A stretch of DNA of 64,000 nucleotides from Lysobacterales bacterium (GCA_022841325.1 JALHRS010000018.1:17975-81974); one strand, 5' to 3'; counted from the stretch's first letter, positions 27,374-36,953 are shown. Made by a program: numbers and translations. The notes: a model not told the origin generated them from the sequence alone.

Positions 27374-28579
27374 CTAGCCCTCCCCCCTGCTGCACTCCAT
27401 CTTCGCCAGGGTCATGATGTGGACCTCATCCGGGCCGTCGGCGATGCGCAGGGAACGGGCGCCGGCGTAGGCGTGGCTGAGGAAGCTGTCCTCGCACAGA
27501 CCGGCGCCGCCGTGGATCTGAATGGCCCGGTCGATGACCTGACAGGCCATGCGCGGCACCACGATCTTGATCATGGACACCCGGTCGCGGGCGCCGCGGG
27601 TGCCCTGCTTGTCCAGAGCCTGCGCGGTGGACAGCGTCAGCAGCCTGGCCTGCTCGATCTCGCAGCGACTGAGCGCGATGGCCTCCTGGGCCATGCCGTG
27701 GCGGGCGATGGGCTGGCCGAAGACGATGCGCGACTTGGCCCGTGCGACCATGGCTTCGATGGCGCGTTCGGCCAGGCCGATCAGGCGCATGCAATGGTGC
27801 ACGCGGCCGGGACCGAGGCGGCTCTGGGCAATCTCGAAGCCCTTGCCCTCGCCGTAGATCAGATTGCCCAGCGGCACCCGCGCGTCCTCGAAGGCGACTT
27901 CGGCGTGACCATTGGGGGCATCGTCGAAGCCGAACAGCTGCAGCGGTCGCAGGATGCGCACGCCGGGGGCATCGCGCGGCACGATCACCATCGACTGGCG
28001 CGCATGCGGCTTGGCCTCCGGGTCGGTCTGGCCCATGACGATGAAGAACTTGCAGCGCGGGTCCATGGCGCCGGAGGTCCACCACTTGCGTCCGCTGATG
28101 CGGTAGTGATCGCCGTCGCGCAGGATGCGGCAGCGGATATTGGTGGCGTCCGAGGAGGCGACATCGGGCTCGGTCATGGCGTAGCCCGAGCGGATGTCGC
28201 CGGCCAGCAGCGGTTCCAGCCATTGCCGCTTCTGGAATTCGTTGCCGTACAGATGCAGCACTTCCATGTTGCCGGTATCGGGCGCCGAGCAGTTGAAGAC
28301 CTCCGGGGCGATCAGCGAACGGCCCATGATCTCGGCCATGGGCGCGTAATCGAGATTGCTCAGGCCGGCGCCGTTGCGGCTGTCGGGCAGGAACAGATTC
28401 CACAGTCCGGCGGACCTGGCCTTGCGCTTCATCTCCTCCATGACCGGCGGGATTTCCCAGCGCTGTCCGGGCTGGGCGATGGCGGCCAGATAGTCGCGCT
28501 CGCCCGGCTCCACCACCTCATGCATGAAGCCCAGCAGACGTTCGCGTATTTCCCTGGCGCGGGCGGACAATTCGTACAT
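27374..28579 (-). CDS. Acyl-CoA dehydrogenase, ACAD10/11-like
   Basis: 401 residues from ATG 28579, preceded by GGAGG at good spacing; a longer frame start at 28597 is less likely. Acyl-CoA dehydrogenase domains are in order: N-terminal helical, the FAD-contacting AMTEPDVASSDATNI strand region, and KWWTSGAMDPRCKFFIVMG. The C-terminal helical bundle has QIHGGAGLCEDSFLSHAYAGAR and the ADGPDEVHIMTLAK ending, which is the signature of the ACAD10/ACAD11 branch. These flavoenzymes introduce a 2,3-double bond into acyl-CoAs and pass electrons to ETF. The exact chain length cannot be predicted. No beta-oxidation partner genes adjoin it. Confidence 0.92.
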   Translation of the reverse strand: MYELSARAREIRERLLGFMHEVVEPGERDYLAAIAQPGQRWEIPPVMEEMKRKARSAGLWNLFLPDSRNGAGLSNLDYAPMAEIMGRSLIAPEVFNCSAPDTGNMEVLHLYGNEFQKRQWLEPLLAGDIRSGYAMTEPDVASSDATNIRCRILRDGDHYRISGRKWWTSGAMDPRCKFFIVMGQTDPEAKPHARQSMVIVPRDAPGVRILRPLQLFGFDDAPNGHAEVAFEDARVPLGNLIYGEGKGFEIAQSRLGPGRVHHCMRLIGLAERAIEAMVARAKSRIVFGQPIARHGMAQEAIALSRCEIEQARLLTLSTAQALDKQGTRGARDRVSMIKIVVPRMACQVIDRAIQIHGGAGLCEDSFLSHAYAGARSLRIADGPDEVHIMTLAKMECSRGEG

Positions 28580-28748
28580 GCGAGCCTCCTCGATCAACGT
28601 CTGGAGGTGAGCCTAAGCGTTTGCGCCCCGTGCTTGCGAGGATCAGGCCACCGGATTCTTGCAGCGTTCAGCCAATCACTACGTCCGCGCGGCATCGCTG
28701 CACGACACAAGCGGCTATTCTTGGTCGGCAATCGCAGGGGAGCGACAC

Positions 28749-30404
28749 ATGGCGCAGACAACGGCGCGCGAACGACTGGAGCGGTTTGCGCTGGAATTGC
28801 GCAGCGGCGATATCGATCGAGCGCTGGACCTGATCGACGCGCTGATCGAGGAATATCCGGAGCAGGCGCCGCTGCACTGGCATCGCGCACGCACGCTGCG
28901 CGCGCTCGGACGCCCGGCCGAAACCCTGCTCGAAATCGAACGGGTGCTGGCGCTGAAGCCCGATTACGCCCAGGCCTGGCTGCTGCGCGCCGAACTGGCG
29001 CTGGAGGGGGAAGGCAGCAGCGATCCGCAAGCCGATGTGCGCAGGGCCATCGAGCTCGATCCGAAGCTGGCGCGGGCACATCTGGTGCTGGCACGACTGC
29101 TGGATGGCAGCGAGCAGCGCCAAGCCGCGGCGGCGGCGCTGGATCGCGCGCTGGAGCTCGATCCGCGCCTGTCCGAGGCCTATGTCGAACGCGCTCGCAT
29201 GCATCGGCTGGGCGCCATGCTCGGTTTTGGCGACGAGGTGCCGGATGGACCCGATGTGATCCGGACAGTCTCCGGGCAGCGCTGGTCGCGTCAGGGCCTG
29301 GAGCAGACCCGGGTCGATCTGGAACAGGCGCTGGCGCTGAAGAACCACCCGCAGGTGCGACTGCAACTGGCCAGTGTGCTGCATTACCTCGGTGCCTACG
29401 ACGCCGCCCTGGCCGCCTTTGACGCGGTGCTGGCGGTGACTCCCTCCGATGATCCGGAACGCGCGACCATCGTCGACATGCGCGCCTGCTCGCTGGACGG
29501 CGGTCGCGGCGAACGCGAACAGATGGCAAGACTGCTGGAGCAGGGCCTGCTCGAGATCAGCGCCCGGGAAAAGGCGACGCTGGGCCACGACATGGCGGCG
29601 TCGATGATTCGCAGCGCCGCCGCCGGCGTGCGTGGCGGTCTGAGCCTGGATCAGTCGATGACCCAGTTTGTCTCGGAAGACCCGGTCGATGTGCTCGCCA
29701 TCGACGTGGCCTACAAGATCCACGCCCTGGCCCACGAGGCCGAGCCCTGTTACGTCACCACCTCCATCGAGCGCTATCCGCGATTCATGCGCGAGCACGC
29801 CGAACGGGTGACCCGGATCCTGGGCGCCCAGGGCTTCAGGGTGATTGGCGACTACGAACCCGAACATCTGGCCGAGCAGCTTGCTGGCCCGACACTGGTG
29901 CGCATCTACGCCGCCGCCGATGGCGTCACCTGCGCCGCCAGCTACAGCATCGAGCCCAAATGGCCGGGTTGGCTGGCCTGGGCCTGGCTCAAACTCCGCG
30001 GCCAGTGGCAGCGCCCGGCGGTGGTCGAACTGGAAACGGCCTTCGACGATGGCGGCTTCCTGATCACCAACAATGCCGGCAGCGGCAGCCCATTCGGCTA
30101 TCGCGGCAAGGTTGACCTCAGCGCGCTGGCGGCCGAGCTCACACCGGCCATGCTGCATTCGCGCCATCGCGAACGGATCGAGCGCTATCGCCGGGAGCAC
30201 CCCCATGCCACCGCGCTGCGGCTGGACAGCGAAGACAAGATCATGGCCATGCAGCAGCGCATCACCGAGGCCAAATGCCAGTTTCGGCAGTCCATCGGCC
30301 TGGTCGAGGAAAACGAGCTGCGCCTGCTGCTCGGCGCCCACTACGAGCGGCTGGCCCCACGGGTGCGCGAGAAGCTCAGGCAGATGGCCGCAGCGGCGGG
30401 CTGA
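28749..30404 (+). CDS. TPR-repeat protein of unknown function
   Basis: 551 residues from ATG 28749 (AGGGGAG upstream). Residues 1-240 are four to six TPR units (for example LHWHRARTLRALGRPAETL and PKLARAHLVLARLL), followed by further helical repeats. Residues 310-450 include a compact region with CYVTTSIERYPRFM and LVRIYAAADGVTCAASYSIEPKWPGW that looks globular. The C-terminus is a charged helical tail. No signal peptide, so probably cytoplasmic. The second half does not match a family I recognise; a binding or regulatory role is the most that can be said. Confidence 0.75.
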   Translation: MAQTTARERLERFALELRSGDIDRALDLIDALIEEYPEQAPLHWHRARTLRALGRPAETLLEIERVLALKPDYAQAWLLRAELALEGEGSSDPQADVRRAIELDPKLARAHLVLARLLDGSEQRQAAAAALDRALELDPRLSEAYVERARMHRLGAMLGFGDEVPDGPDVIRTVSGQRWSRQGLEQTRVDLEQALALKNHPQVRLQLASVLHYLGAYDAALAAFDAVLAVTPSDDPERATIVDMRACSLDGGRGEREQMARLLEQGLLEISAREKATLGHDMAASMIRSAAAGVRGGLSLDQSMTQFVSEDPVDVLAIDVAYKIHALAHEAEPCYVTTSIERYPRFMREHAERVTRILGAQGFRVIGDYEPEHLAEQLAGPTLVRIYAAADGVTCAASYSIEPKWPGWLAWAWLKLRGQWQRPAVVELETAFDDGGFLITNNAGSGSPFGYRGKVDLSALAAELTPAMLHSRHRERIERYRREHPHATALRLDSEDKIMAMQQRITEAKCQFRQSIGLVEENELRLLLGAHYERLAPRVREKLRQMAAAAG

Positions 30405-30879
30405 GCTGGCAGCCTGGAGCGCCCTCGCAGCGCGACCGGCGACGTGACGATCCTGTCCTGAGGCAGGTCGCGGCCAGAAGCCGGACGCAGAGAACGCAGA
30501 GGAAAAGCAGAGAGAACGCGAAGAAGCGCGTCTGGATCTTCGAGATGTCGAAAAAAGATCGTCATTGCGAGCCATCTGTGTCGGCCCGACGCTGCCGACG
30601 GGCCATGAACCCGCCGTCGTCATTGCGACCCCGGACTTGATCCGGGGGAAGCAATCCAGGGACGCGCGGCGATACCCTGGATTGCTTCGTCGCTGCGCTC
30701 CTCGCAATGACGCATCAACAGCTGACGATATGGGTTCATGCAGAGCCACACCGGGCTACGCGCCTTGGAGGGCGCCGCGCCGCGGCGCCGCTTTGGCAAA
30801 CACGAGCTCAAGAGCGGCCGCGCAGGCGCGCGGCCCTCCTCAGAGCCGCCGCGCCCAGCCGTAGCGCGGCTTCGGCGCG
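30405..30879. repeat. Repeat-filled spacer (families A, B, C)
   Basis: No gene seen. Family A is at 30483-30527, family B at 30560-30720 (with both CATTGCGA outer arms and the central GAAGCAATCCAG / CTGGATTGCTTCG pair), and reversed family C at 30766-30842. A GTAGCGCGGCTTCGGCGCG element closes the spacer at about 30860-30880. The order A-B-C is the same as in the spacers near 12.1 kb, 35.8 kb and 38.9 kb, apart from orientation and missing parts. Confidence 0.75.
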
Positions 30880-31578
30880 CTATTCCACCAGGCCCAGCGC
30901 TTCCAGTGTCAGCGCGCCGACCTCGCCGTCGGCCACCAACCCGTAGGCAGCCTGGAACAGGCTGACGGCATGCTCGGTCTGCGGGCCGTAGATACCGTCG
31001 ATCGGGCCCACCGGGAATTGCCGATCGGTCAGCGCCTGCTGCACGCGCTTGACCGTGGGGCCGCGCGTCAGCGGCCGGGTGACCGTGATCACCGGCTCCG
31101 GCGGGCGATAGGCCGGGGTCAGCTCGGTGCGGAAATACTCGATACCCGGCACCAGCACGCCGCAATCCCAGCGCCGGCCGGCGGCGGTATGGCGAATGAC
31201 GCCACGGGTACTGCTGTGGGCCTCGATGGTGCCGCCGGTGCCGTCCGAGAACGCGATATGCCCGATCTTCCCGGCCTGCGGCGCGCGCAGCAGCACGGCG
31301 CCAGGAATGGTCATGGCTTCGGCCACGGCGATGGTGGCGTGGTCGCGCTGCGCCTGAGCGGACCAATAGCCGGTATAGGCGTCGGCCAGCATCGGATCCT
31401 CGGGCTTGACGCCATAGAGCAGGCCACTGGCGCGGTAAACGCACCAGGACACGAACTCGGCACAATCCCAGGGGCCCTTCCAGGTCGGGTCCAGCATCGG
31501 CGCGCGGGCGCCGAGGCGGTAAGGTTCACCCAGATGGGCGGCGGCAATATCCAGGATCTGTTCTGCGGATTGATTCAT
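30880..31578 (-). CDS. NlpC/P60-like cysteine hydrolase with C-terminal peptidoglycan-binding domain
   Basis: 232 residues from ATG 31578 (GGAG ribosome site 9 bp upstream; an ATG at 31605 would add nine residues). The N-terminal domain has the catalytic cysteine in GPWDCAEFVSW (Cys39), His in GKIGHIAFSD and a second His in IEAHSS, in the order of NlpC/P60 or CHAP endopeptidases. The C-terminal 60 residues (RGPTVKRVQQALTDRQF ... DGIYGPQTEHAVSLFQ) form a PG_binding_1 domain. No signal peptide is visible, which is unusual for a cell-wall hydrolase; export by a non-Sec route, a phage origin or an effector role are possible. No secretion genes adjoin. Confidence 0.78.
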   Translation of the reverse strand: MNQSAEQILDIAAAHLGEPYRLGARAPMLDPTWKGPWDCAEFVSWCVYRASGLLYGVKPEDPMLADAYTGYWSAQAQRDHATIAVAEAMTIPGAVLLRAPQAGKIGHIAFSDGTGGTIEAHSSTRGVIRHTAAGRRWDCGVLVPGIEYFRTELTPAYRPPEPVITVTRPLTRGPTVKRVQQALTDRQFPVGPIDGIYGPQTEHAVSLFQAAYGLVADGEVGALTLEALGLVE

Positions 31579-31745
31579 GACTAACTCCGTGAAAATCTCT
31601 TCCATGGAGTAGCTATCGCGTAACTTGTCTCAGCATCGATCACCGAATCAGGTAAACGAGTGTCACGGCGATGCTGACGTGCACATTCACCCGGATTTGC
31701 GGTACCTCTGTCCAGCGCCGGGATTGCGCCTGCCCGGCACGCCGA

Positions 31746-33914
31746 TCATCCGGCCAGCAGCGAGATATCCGCGGTCTTCAGGAACAGCGTGCTCAATCGC
31801 TCCAGCAGGGCCAGTCGATTGTTGCGCACGACGGCCTCGTCGGCCATCACCATCACCCCGTCGAAGAAGCCATCGACCGGCGCCTGCAGATCGGCCAGTC
31901 GGCTCAGGCCTTCGACATACTCGCCGGCCTCGAAGCGTGCGCCGGTGTCGCTCTCGGCAGAGCGGATCGCGCTGTACAGCGCCCGCTCGGCATCATGATG
32001 CAGCCGGCTCTCGTCGACCCCGCCCAGCGCCGCGATGTCGATACCGCTCTCGCCGGCCTTGCGCAGGATGTTGCGGATGCGCTTGTTGGCGGCGGCCAGG
32101 CTCTGGCAGGCCGGCAGCTGCTTGAAGGCCAGCACCGCTTTCAGGCGCTGATCGAAATCGACCAGATCATGCGGTCTCCGCGCGGCCACGGCTTCGAACA
32201 CATCGGCGGTGATGCCGGCCTCGCTGTAATAGGCGCGGGTGCGCTCCAGGATGAACTCGTACAGTTCGTTGACCGCCGGTGCCGTCAGCTGATCGGCCAG
32301 CTTGCCGAGCAGGGTGTCGTCGTCGAAGACATTGTTGGCGACCTTGGCCAGATAGTCCTTGAGACTCTGCGCCGGAATGCCGAGTACCGCCCTCTCCAGA
32401 ATCTGCGGCAGATCCAGGCGGATATGGCCTTCGATCAGCGTGCGCGCCAGTCCCAGTGCGGCGCGGCGCAGCGCGAAAGGATCCTTGTTGCCGGTGGGCT
32501 TGAGGCCAACGGCGAAGATGCCGGCCAGGGTATCCAGCCGCTCGGCAATCGCCAGCACCCGGCCCAGCGGGCTGGCGGCGATAGGCACGCCGGACTGGCG
32601 TGGCGCGTAGATCTCATCGAGCGCCACCGCCACGGCCTCGGGCTGACCCTGGGCCAGCGCGTAGTGGCGGCCCATCAGACCCTGCAGTTCGGGAAACTCG
32701 CCCACCATGCGCGTCTGCAGATCGGCCTTGGACAGCCGCGCCGCCGCCTCGGCCAGACCCGGATCCACGCCCACGGCCGGAGCCACGGCGCGAGCCAGGG
32801 CGATCACCCGCTCGGTCTTGTCGTACAGGCTGCCCAGCTTCTGCTGGTAGGTGACCGTCTTCAGCGCTTCAACGTGCTCGGCCAGCGGCTGCTTCAGATC
32901 CTGATCGAAGAAGAAGGCCGCATCGGCCAGGCGCGGGCGCACCACCCGCTCGTAACCCTTGCGGATTTCATTCGGATCGCGACTCTCGATATTGGCGACC
33001 CCGACAAAACTGGGCATCAGCTTGCCGGCACCATCGAGCACCGGGAAGAAGCGCTGGTGGGTTTCGATGGTGGTCACGATCACCGCCTCGGGCAGGCGCA
33101 TGTACTCGGCCGGGATCGAGCAGGCGATGGCGCAGGGCCATTCGGTCAGATTGCTCACCTCGTCGATCAGATCTTTGGGCAGGCGCGCTTGCCCGCCCAG
33201 AGTCTGCGCCGCGGCGCTCACCTGCGCGCGCACGCGTTCGCGCCGGGCCTGCGGATCGACCTGCACATGGGCGGCGGCGAGCGTGGCCGCGTAGTCGGCC
33301 GGGCGGGCAATCGACACCTCGTCGGCATGGTGAAAGCGATGCCCGCGGGTGCGCCGGCCACTGCTGACGCCATAGACCTGCGTATTCAGCACCATCTCGC
33401 CGAGCAGCACGATCAGCCCGTGCACCGGCCGCAGAAAGGCGAATTCGTTGCTGCCCCAGCGCATCGGCTTGCCCAGCGGCAGGGCCTCGATGGCCTCGGT
33501 CACCATGGCCGGCAACACGTCGGCGCTGAGCGCGCCAGGCCTGGTGCTGCGATGGACAAACCAGGCACCCTTGTCGGTTTCCAGCTTTTCCAAGGCCTCG
33601 ACCGGCACCCCGCAGGAGGCGGCAAAGCCGATCAGCGCCTTGCTCGGCGTGCCATCGGCCGCAGTCGCGGCTGCCAGCGCCGGACCGCGACGTTCGGAGG
33701 TCTGCTCGGGCTGGGCCAGGGCGACAGCCGGAATCAGCACGGCTATCCGCCGCGGCGTCCACAGCGCCTGCGCCTGATCCGCCGGATGCTCGATGCCAGC
33801 CTTGGCGAGGCGCTCGCTCAAGCCAGTGCGCAGGCCCTGGGCCAGATCAGCAACAGCCTTGGCCGGAAGCTCTTCGCAGAGCAGTTCAACGAGCAGATCA
33901 GCAGTGGTGGTCAT
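31746..33914 (-). CDS. glyS: Glycyl-tRNA synthetase beta subunit
   Basis: 722 residues, slightly longer than the usual 690. It starts TTADLLVELLCEELPAKAV, the conserved GlyS opening, and ends with the DALR-type anticodon-binding helical region. With GlyQ it forms the alpha2beta2 enzyme that charges tRNA-Gly. The ATG at 33914 overlaps the stop codon of the upstream vapC toxin gene (TGATG), so translation of this essential gene is coupled to a toxin gene and not directly to glyQ. No internal break is seen. Confidence 0.95.
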   Translation of the reverse strand: MTTTADLLVELLCEELPAKAVADLAQGLRTGLSERLAKAGIEHPADQAQALWTPRRIAVLIPAVALAQPEQTSERRGPALAAATAADGTPSKALIGFAASCGVPVEALEKLETDKGAWFVHRSTRPGALSADVLPAMVTEAIEALPLGKPMRWGSNEFAFLRPVHGLIVLLGEMVLNTQVYGVSSGRRTRGHRFHHADEVSIARPADYAATLAAAHVQVDPQARRERVRAQVSAAAQTLGGQARLPKDLIDEVSNLTEWPCAIACSIPAEYMRLPEAVIVTTIETHQRFFPVLDGAGKLMPSFVGVANIESRDPNEIRKGYERVVRPRLADAAFFFDQDLKQPLAEHVEALKTVTYQQKLGSLYDKTERVIALARAVAPAVGVDPGLAEAAARLSKADLQTRMVGEFPELQGLMGRHYALAQGQPEAVAVALDEIYAPRQSGVPIAASPLGRVLAIAERLDTLAGIFAVGLKPTGNKDPFALRRAALGLARTLIEGHIRLDLPQILERAVLGIPAQSLKDYLAKVANNVFDDDTLLGKLADQLTAPAVNELYEFILERTRAYYSEAGITADVFEAVAARRPHDLVDFDQRLKAVLAFKQLPACQSLAAANKRIRNILRKAGESGIDIAALGGVDESRLHHDAERALYSAIRSAESDTGARFEAGEYVEGLSRLADLQAPVDGFFDGVMVMADEAVVRNNRLALLERLSTLFLKTADISLLAG

Positions 33915-34348
33915 CAGAGTTCCGAAACAGCAGAAAGAAAAGGGTTGCGGGCGCGTACTCCGAAGTACTCCTGCCCGTGGTTCAGATCTTCGGTGAGAAT
34001 CTCGGCGCAGCGACCGCGCTCGGCGGCGGCAACGATCAATCCGTCCCAGAGCGAGATCTGGTAGCGCTCGCGCGCGTCCAGCGCGCGCAGCGTCAAGGCT
34101 TCATCCATCGGAATCAGCGGGCTGCGCAGGTATACCCCCAAGGCTTCGCGGACTTCATCCAGCGCGTATCCAAAGCGGGGCTTCAGCAAGGTCGCGGCAA
34201 ATTCATTCAACACCTGTACCGACAGCACCAGGCGCTCCTGCTCGAGCAGACCCGCGATGGCATCAAAGGCCAGCGCCTGCTTGTGCGGCAGCTGCCAGTC
34301 GTTGGCATAGACCAGCACATTAGTATCGACGAAGCACGTTGCGGTCAT
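33914..34348 (-). CDS. vapC: PIN-domain ribonuclease toxin, VapC family
   Basis: 144 residues. The PIN acidic residues are present: FVDTN (Asp8), VLNEF (Glu49), LWDGLIVAAA (Asp102) and TEDLNHG (Asp121). VapC toxins are Mg-dependent RNases, often cutting tRNA or 23S rRNA, held inactive by VapB. The start ATG (34348) lies inside the 3' end of vapB, an overlap of 29 bp typical of such pairs. The stop overlaps the glyS start. All four catalytic acids are intact, so it is probably active. Its position between glyQ and glyS is not a usual arrangement. Confidence 0.9.
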   Translation of the reverse strand: MTATCFVDTNVLVYANDWQLPHKQALAFDAIAGLLEQERLVLSVQVLNEFAATLLKPRFGYALDEVREALGVYLRSPLIPMDEALTLRALDARERYQISLWDGLIVAAAERGRCAEILTEDLNHGQEYFGVRARNPFLSAVSEL

Positions 34349-34571
34349 AGAGTTCCTCGCGATTGAACTTCACGCCGCCGGCATCGCGCGCCAGTTTCCG
34401 GGTCACGCGGCGGAATTCCTCAGCCCGCTGTTTGGCGACGGATTCATCGGAGGCCACCAGCTGCTCCAGGAACCCGCGCAACAGCTGGGTCACCGTGGTG
34501 TCGCGATCAACGGCGACCTTGCGTGCCTTGCGCAGCAGTTCATCGTCTACCGAAAAGGTCACATTCGTCAT
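34320..34571 (-). CDS. vapB: Ribbon-helix-helix antitoxin, VapB-like
   Basis: 83 residues. Residues 1-35 (MTNVTFSVDDELLRKARKVA and following) fit a ribbon-helix-helix DNA-binding domain; the C-terminal tail with KFNREELYDRNVLRRY is the toxin-binding part. GAGGG lies 8 bp upstream of the ATG at 34571. The promoter segment just upstream is AT-rich with direct repeats, suggesting autoregulation by the antitoxin-toxin complex. The reading frame overlaps vapC by 29 bp. Base composition is lower in GC than the flanking glyQ and glyS genes, consistent with acquisition. Confidence 0.88.
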   Translation of the reverse strand: MTNVTFSVDDELLRKARKVAVDRDTTVTQLLRGFLEQLVASDESVAKQRAEEFRRVTRKLARDAGGVKFNREELYDRNVLRRY

Positions 34572-34578
34572 TTCATGG

Positions 34579-34607
34579 CCCTCAATAAGGCTTAACCATA
34601 ATAAGGG
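34579..34607 (-). promoter_or_regulatory. Likely vapBC promoter and operator inside the glyQ-glyS interval
   Basis: On the minus strand CCTTATTATGG and CCTTATTGAGG are direct repeats separated by GTTAAG-like sequence, and TATTAT fits a -10 hexamer. The segment is strikingly AT-rich for this chromosome and lies 8-36 bp upstream of the vapB ATG. The repeats are candidate VapB operators. If active, this promoter would also transcribe glyS. Assignment is inference from sequence and position. Confidence 0.5.
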
Positions 34608-34735
34608 TTCGATCTCCGGCCATCAACATCTGGCGCCTTGGCCTGCTCTGCCCGTGCACGCGCCGACAGGTCTGGACGCTGGTGTCTCAACCCAAACACC
34701 AGCCTGCGGACCCGCAGGCGCGCGGCACCAAGGCC

Positions 34736-35632
34736 TCAGGCCGCCTGCTTCACGCCCGGAAAACCCAGCTTCTCGCGCTGGGCGTAATAAGCCTCGGCCA
34801 CCGCCTTGGCGATGGTGCGCACACGCAGGATGTAGCGCTGGCGCTCGGTCACGCTGATGGCGCGACGGGCGTCGAGCAGATTGAAGCTGTGGCTGGCCTT
34901 GCAGACCTGATCGTAGGCCGGCAGCGGCAGACCGCGTTCGACCAGCGCCCTGGCCTCGGCTTCGTGGGCATCGAAGGCGTGGAACAACTCGGCCACATTG
35001 GCAGCTTCGAAGTTGTAGGCGCTCTGTTCGATCTCGTTCTGCAGGAACACATCGCCATAGCTGACCACGCCCTGCGGACCCGTCGTCCAGACCAGATCGT
35101 AGACGTTCTCGACGTTCTGCAGATACATCGCCAGGCGTTCCAGACCGTAGGTGATCTCACCCGAGACCGGCTTGCACTCGATGCCGCCGGCCTGCTGGAA
35201 ATAGGTGAACTGGGTGACTTCCATGCCGTTCAACCAGACTTCCCAACCCAGACCCCAGGCGCCCAGCGTCGGCGACTCCCAGTTGTCCTCGACCAGGCGC
35301 AGATCGTGCACCAGCGGATCGATACCCAGCGCCACCAGCGAACCGAAATAGAGTTCCAGGATGTTCTTCGGCGAGGGCTTCAGAATCACCTGATACTGGT
35401 AGTAATGCTGCAGGCGGTTGGGGTTCTCGCCGTAACGACCGTCGGTCGGACGGCGCGAGGGCTGGACATAGGCCGCGTTCCAGGGCTCCGGCCCCAGGCT
35501 GCGCAGAAAGGTCGCCGGATGAAAGGTGCCGGCGCCGACTTCGGTGTCCAGCGGCTGGATCAGCACGCAGCCCTGATTGGCCCAATAGGCGTTCAGTCGG
35601 GTGATGATGTCCTGAAAGGTCGGGGCAGACAT
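34736..35632 (-). CDS. glyQ: Glycyl-tRNA synthetase alpha subunit
   Basis: 298 residues, the normal length. It has [20 protein letters not shown], the class II core with [38 protein letters not shown] and [32 protein letters not shown]. It carries the catalytic site of the alpha2beta2 enzyme. It is first in the operon; the usual direct glyQ-glyS junction is interrupted by 164 bp of spacer plus the vapBC pair. The upstream region is repeat-filled. Confidence 0.96.
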   Translation of the reverse strand: MSAPTFQDIITRLNAYWANQGCVLIQPLDTEVGAGTFHPATFLRSLGPEPWNAAYVQPSRRPTDGRYGENPNRLQHYYQYQVILKPSPKNILELYFGSLVALGIDPLVHDLRLVEDNWESPTLGAWGLGWEVWLNGMEVTQFTYFQQAGGIECKPVSGEITYGLERLAMYLQNVENVYDLVWTTGPQGVVSYGDVFLQNEIEQSAYNFEAANVAELFHAFDAHEAEARALVERGLPLPAYDQVCKASHSFNLLDARRAISVTERQRYILRVRTIAKAVAEAYYAQREKLGFPGVKQAA

Positions 35633-36065
35633 ACGCAGGCGTCAGCGGGAGAAAGGAGGCCGGCGAGTATACGGGAGCTGGGGCGGGGCACGGGGAATGG
35701 GGCAGGGGAAACGGGGCACGGGGCACGGGATAGGCTGCGGGCGCTGTAGGTCCAGACTGGTCTGGACGCTCCTGCTCAGGCGCCCCTGAAACGCCCGGAG
35801 CAGTCCGGACCTACCAGAGCCCGGCGTCATTGCGACCCCGGACTTGATCCGGGGGAAGCAATCCAGGGGCGTGCGGCGATACCCTGGATTGCTTCGTCGC
35901 GGCGCTCCTCGCAATGACGCATCAAGAACTTGCGACATGTGTTGAGAGCGGAGCGGCTCAGAGGAGGGCCGCGCGCCGGCGCGGCCGCTCTTGATCTCCA
36001 GACCCGGCAAGGCGGCGCCGCAGCGCGGCGCCCTCCACAACGCGTGTACCGGCGATCGGTATTCC
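35633..36065. repeat. Repeat-filled spacer (G-like, D, B, C)
   Basis: No gene seen. 35685-35730 is a degenerate 7-bp-period array of CACGGGG units. 35746-35815 is a complete family D element whose two arms (TAGGTCCAGACTGGTCTGGACGC and its inverted partner ending GGACCTACC) can form a long hairpin. 35825-35921 is family B and 35962-36037 family C. The glyQ promoter must lie close to 35,640-35,690, but no clear hexamers stand out. Confidence 0.7.
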
Positions 36066-36794
36066 TCAGGGCGTCAGTTCGCGGGCAGAGCCCGCTTCCA
36101 CAGGAAGCGGGGTGCTCGGTCGTCGAGCCGCTTTCTGCCCGCCGTAGCGCCGATCCAGATAGACCGCGGCTACGCCAGCTACCAGCAAGGGCGCAAACCA
36201 CGGCAGCAACATCAGCGAGGGAATGCCGAAGCTGGCCAGAAATCCGTTCATGCCGATGCCGAGAAAGGCGATATGGGTCGCCACGCCGTTGCCGAGCATG
36301 GCGCCATAGTGCTCTCGCAACCACCATTTGCCATCACCGGCCGGCTTGCGGGCTGATCGCAGCATGCCGAAGCCCACCAGTACGCCGACCCACGAAAACC
36401 CGCTCAACAGGCCGCTGCCCAGCCGCAGGCCGATGGCAAACACGACCAGACCCGAGATCAGATTCAGCCAGCCGACTTGCCGGTAACGGCCATTGAAGAA
36501 GCTTGCGCGATCGCGTTTGAGCTGAATCGCGCGCCACGACAACCACATGGAAGAGGCGGTGATGACCACCAGATAGGCCAGGAAGGTGCCGATGCCGAAG
36601 CGCCCCCGGGCCATGAACACCAGGGCCATCGGCAGGGCGGTGGCGACAATGCCGATCATGGCCAGCAGGTAGTACTTGCCGACGCGTTTGTGCAGCGGGC
36701 TGCCCTTGCGGGCGATGGCGGCGATCCAGAAGGTCAGCAGGGCGATGCTGCCGGCAGCGATGTGCGCAATCACCAGATATCGGTACATCTCCAT
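36066..36794 (-). CDS. Multi-pass membrane protein, DUF2306-like
   Basis: 242 residues from ATG 36794 with CAGGAG upstream; an ATG at 36878 would add an unconserved tail. It is seven-span-like: hydrophobic segments start at about residues 5, 45, 70, 100, 120, 175 and 200. YLVIAHIAAGSIALLTFWIAAIARKGSPLHKRVGKYY is the pattern of the DUF2306 group, where His and Gly in the first and second spans are conserved. Function unknown. It lies upstream of, and divergent from, the histidine kinase gene, so it could be a regulatory target, but that is inference. Confidence 0.75.
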   Translation of the reverse strand: MEMYRYLVIAHIAAGSIALLTFWIAAIARKGSPLHKRVGKYYLLAMIGIVATALPMALVFMARGRFGIGTFLAYLVVITASSMWLSWRAIQLKRDRASFFNGRYRQVGWLNLISGLVVFAIGLRLGSGLLSGFSWVGVLVGFGMLRSARKPAGDGKWWLREHYGAMLGNGVATHIAFLGIGMNGFLASFGIPSLMLLPWFAPLLVAGVAAVYLDRRYGGQKAARRPSTPLPVEAGSARELTP

Positions 36795-36953
36795 GTTGGT
36801 TGGCTCCTGCTCAGCGCGGTTGGGTGACGAGTCCAGCATCCGCGTCGGCGGCAAGCACCGGCAGGTGCCCGCCGTCACCTGTCAGGGGTGAGGAAAGTCA
36901 CCACTTGCTGCAGCGAGCGTCGGCACCGGGGCGCGCCGGGCTAGACTGGCAGC

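Noticed and set aside
31671..34064. A 797-codon open frame on the plus strand
   Set aside because: Antisense to glyS and vapC; composition is His/Gln/Arg-rich with no recognisable motif.
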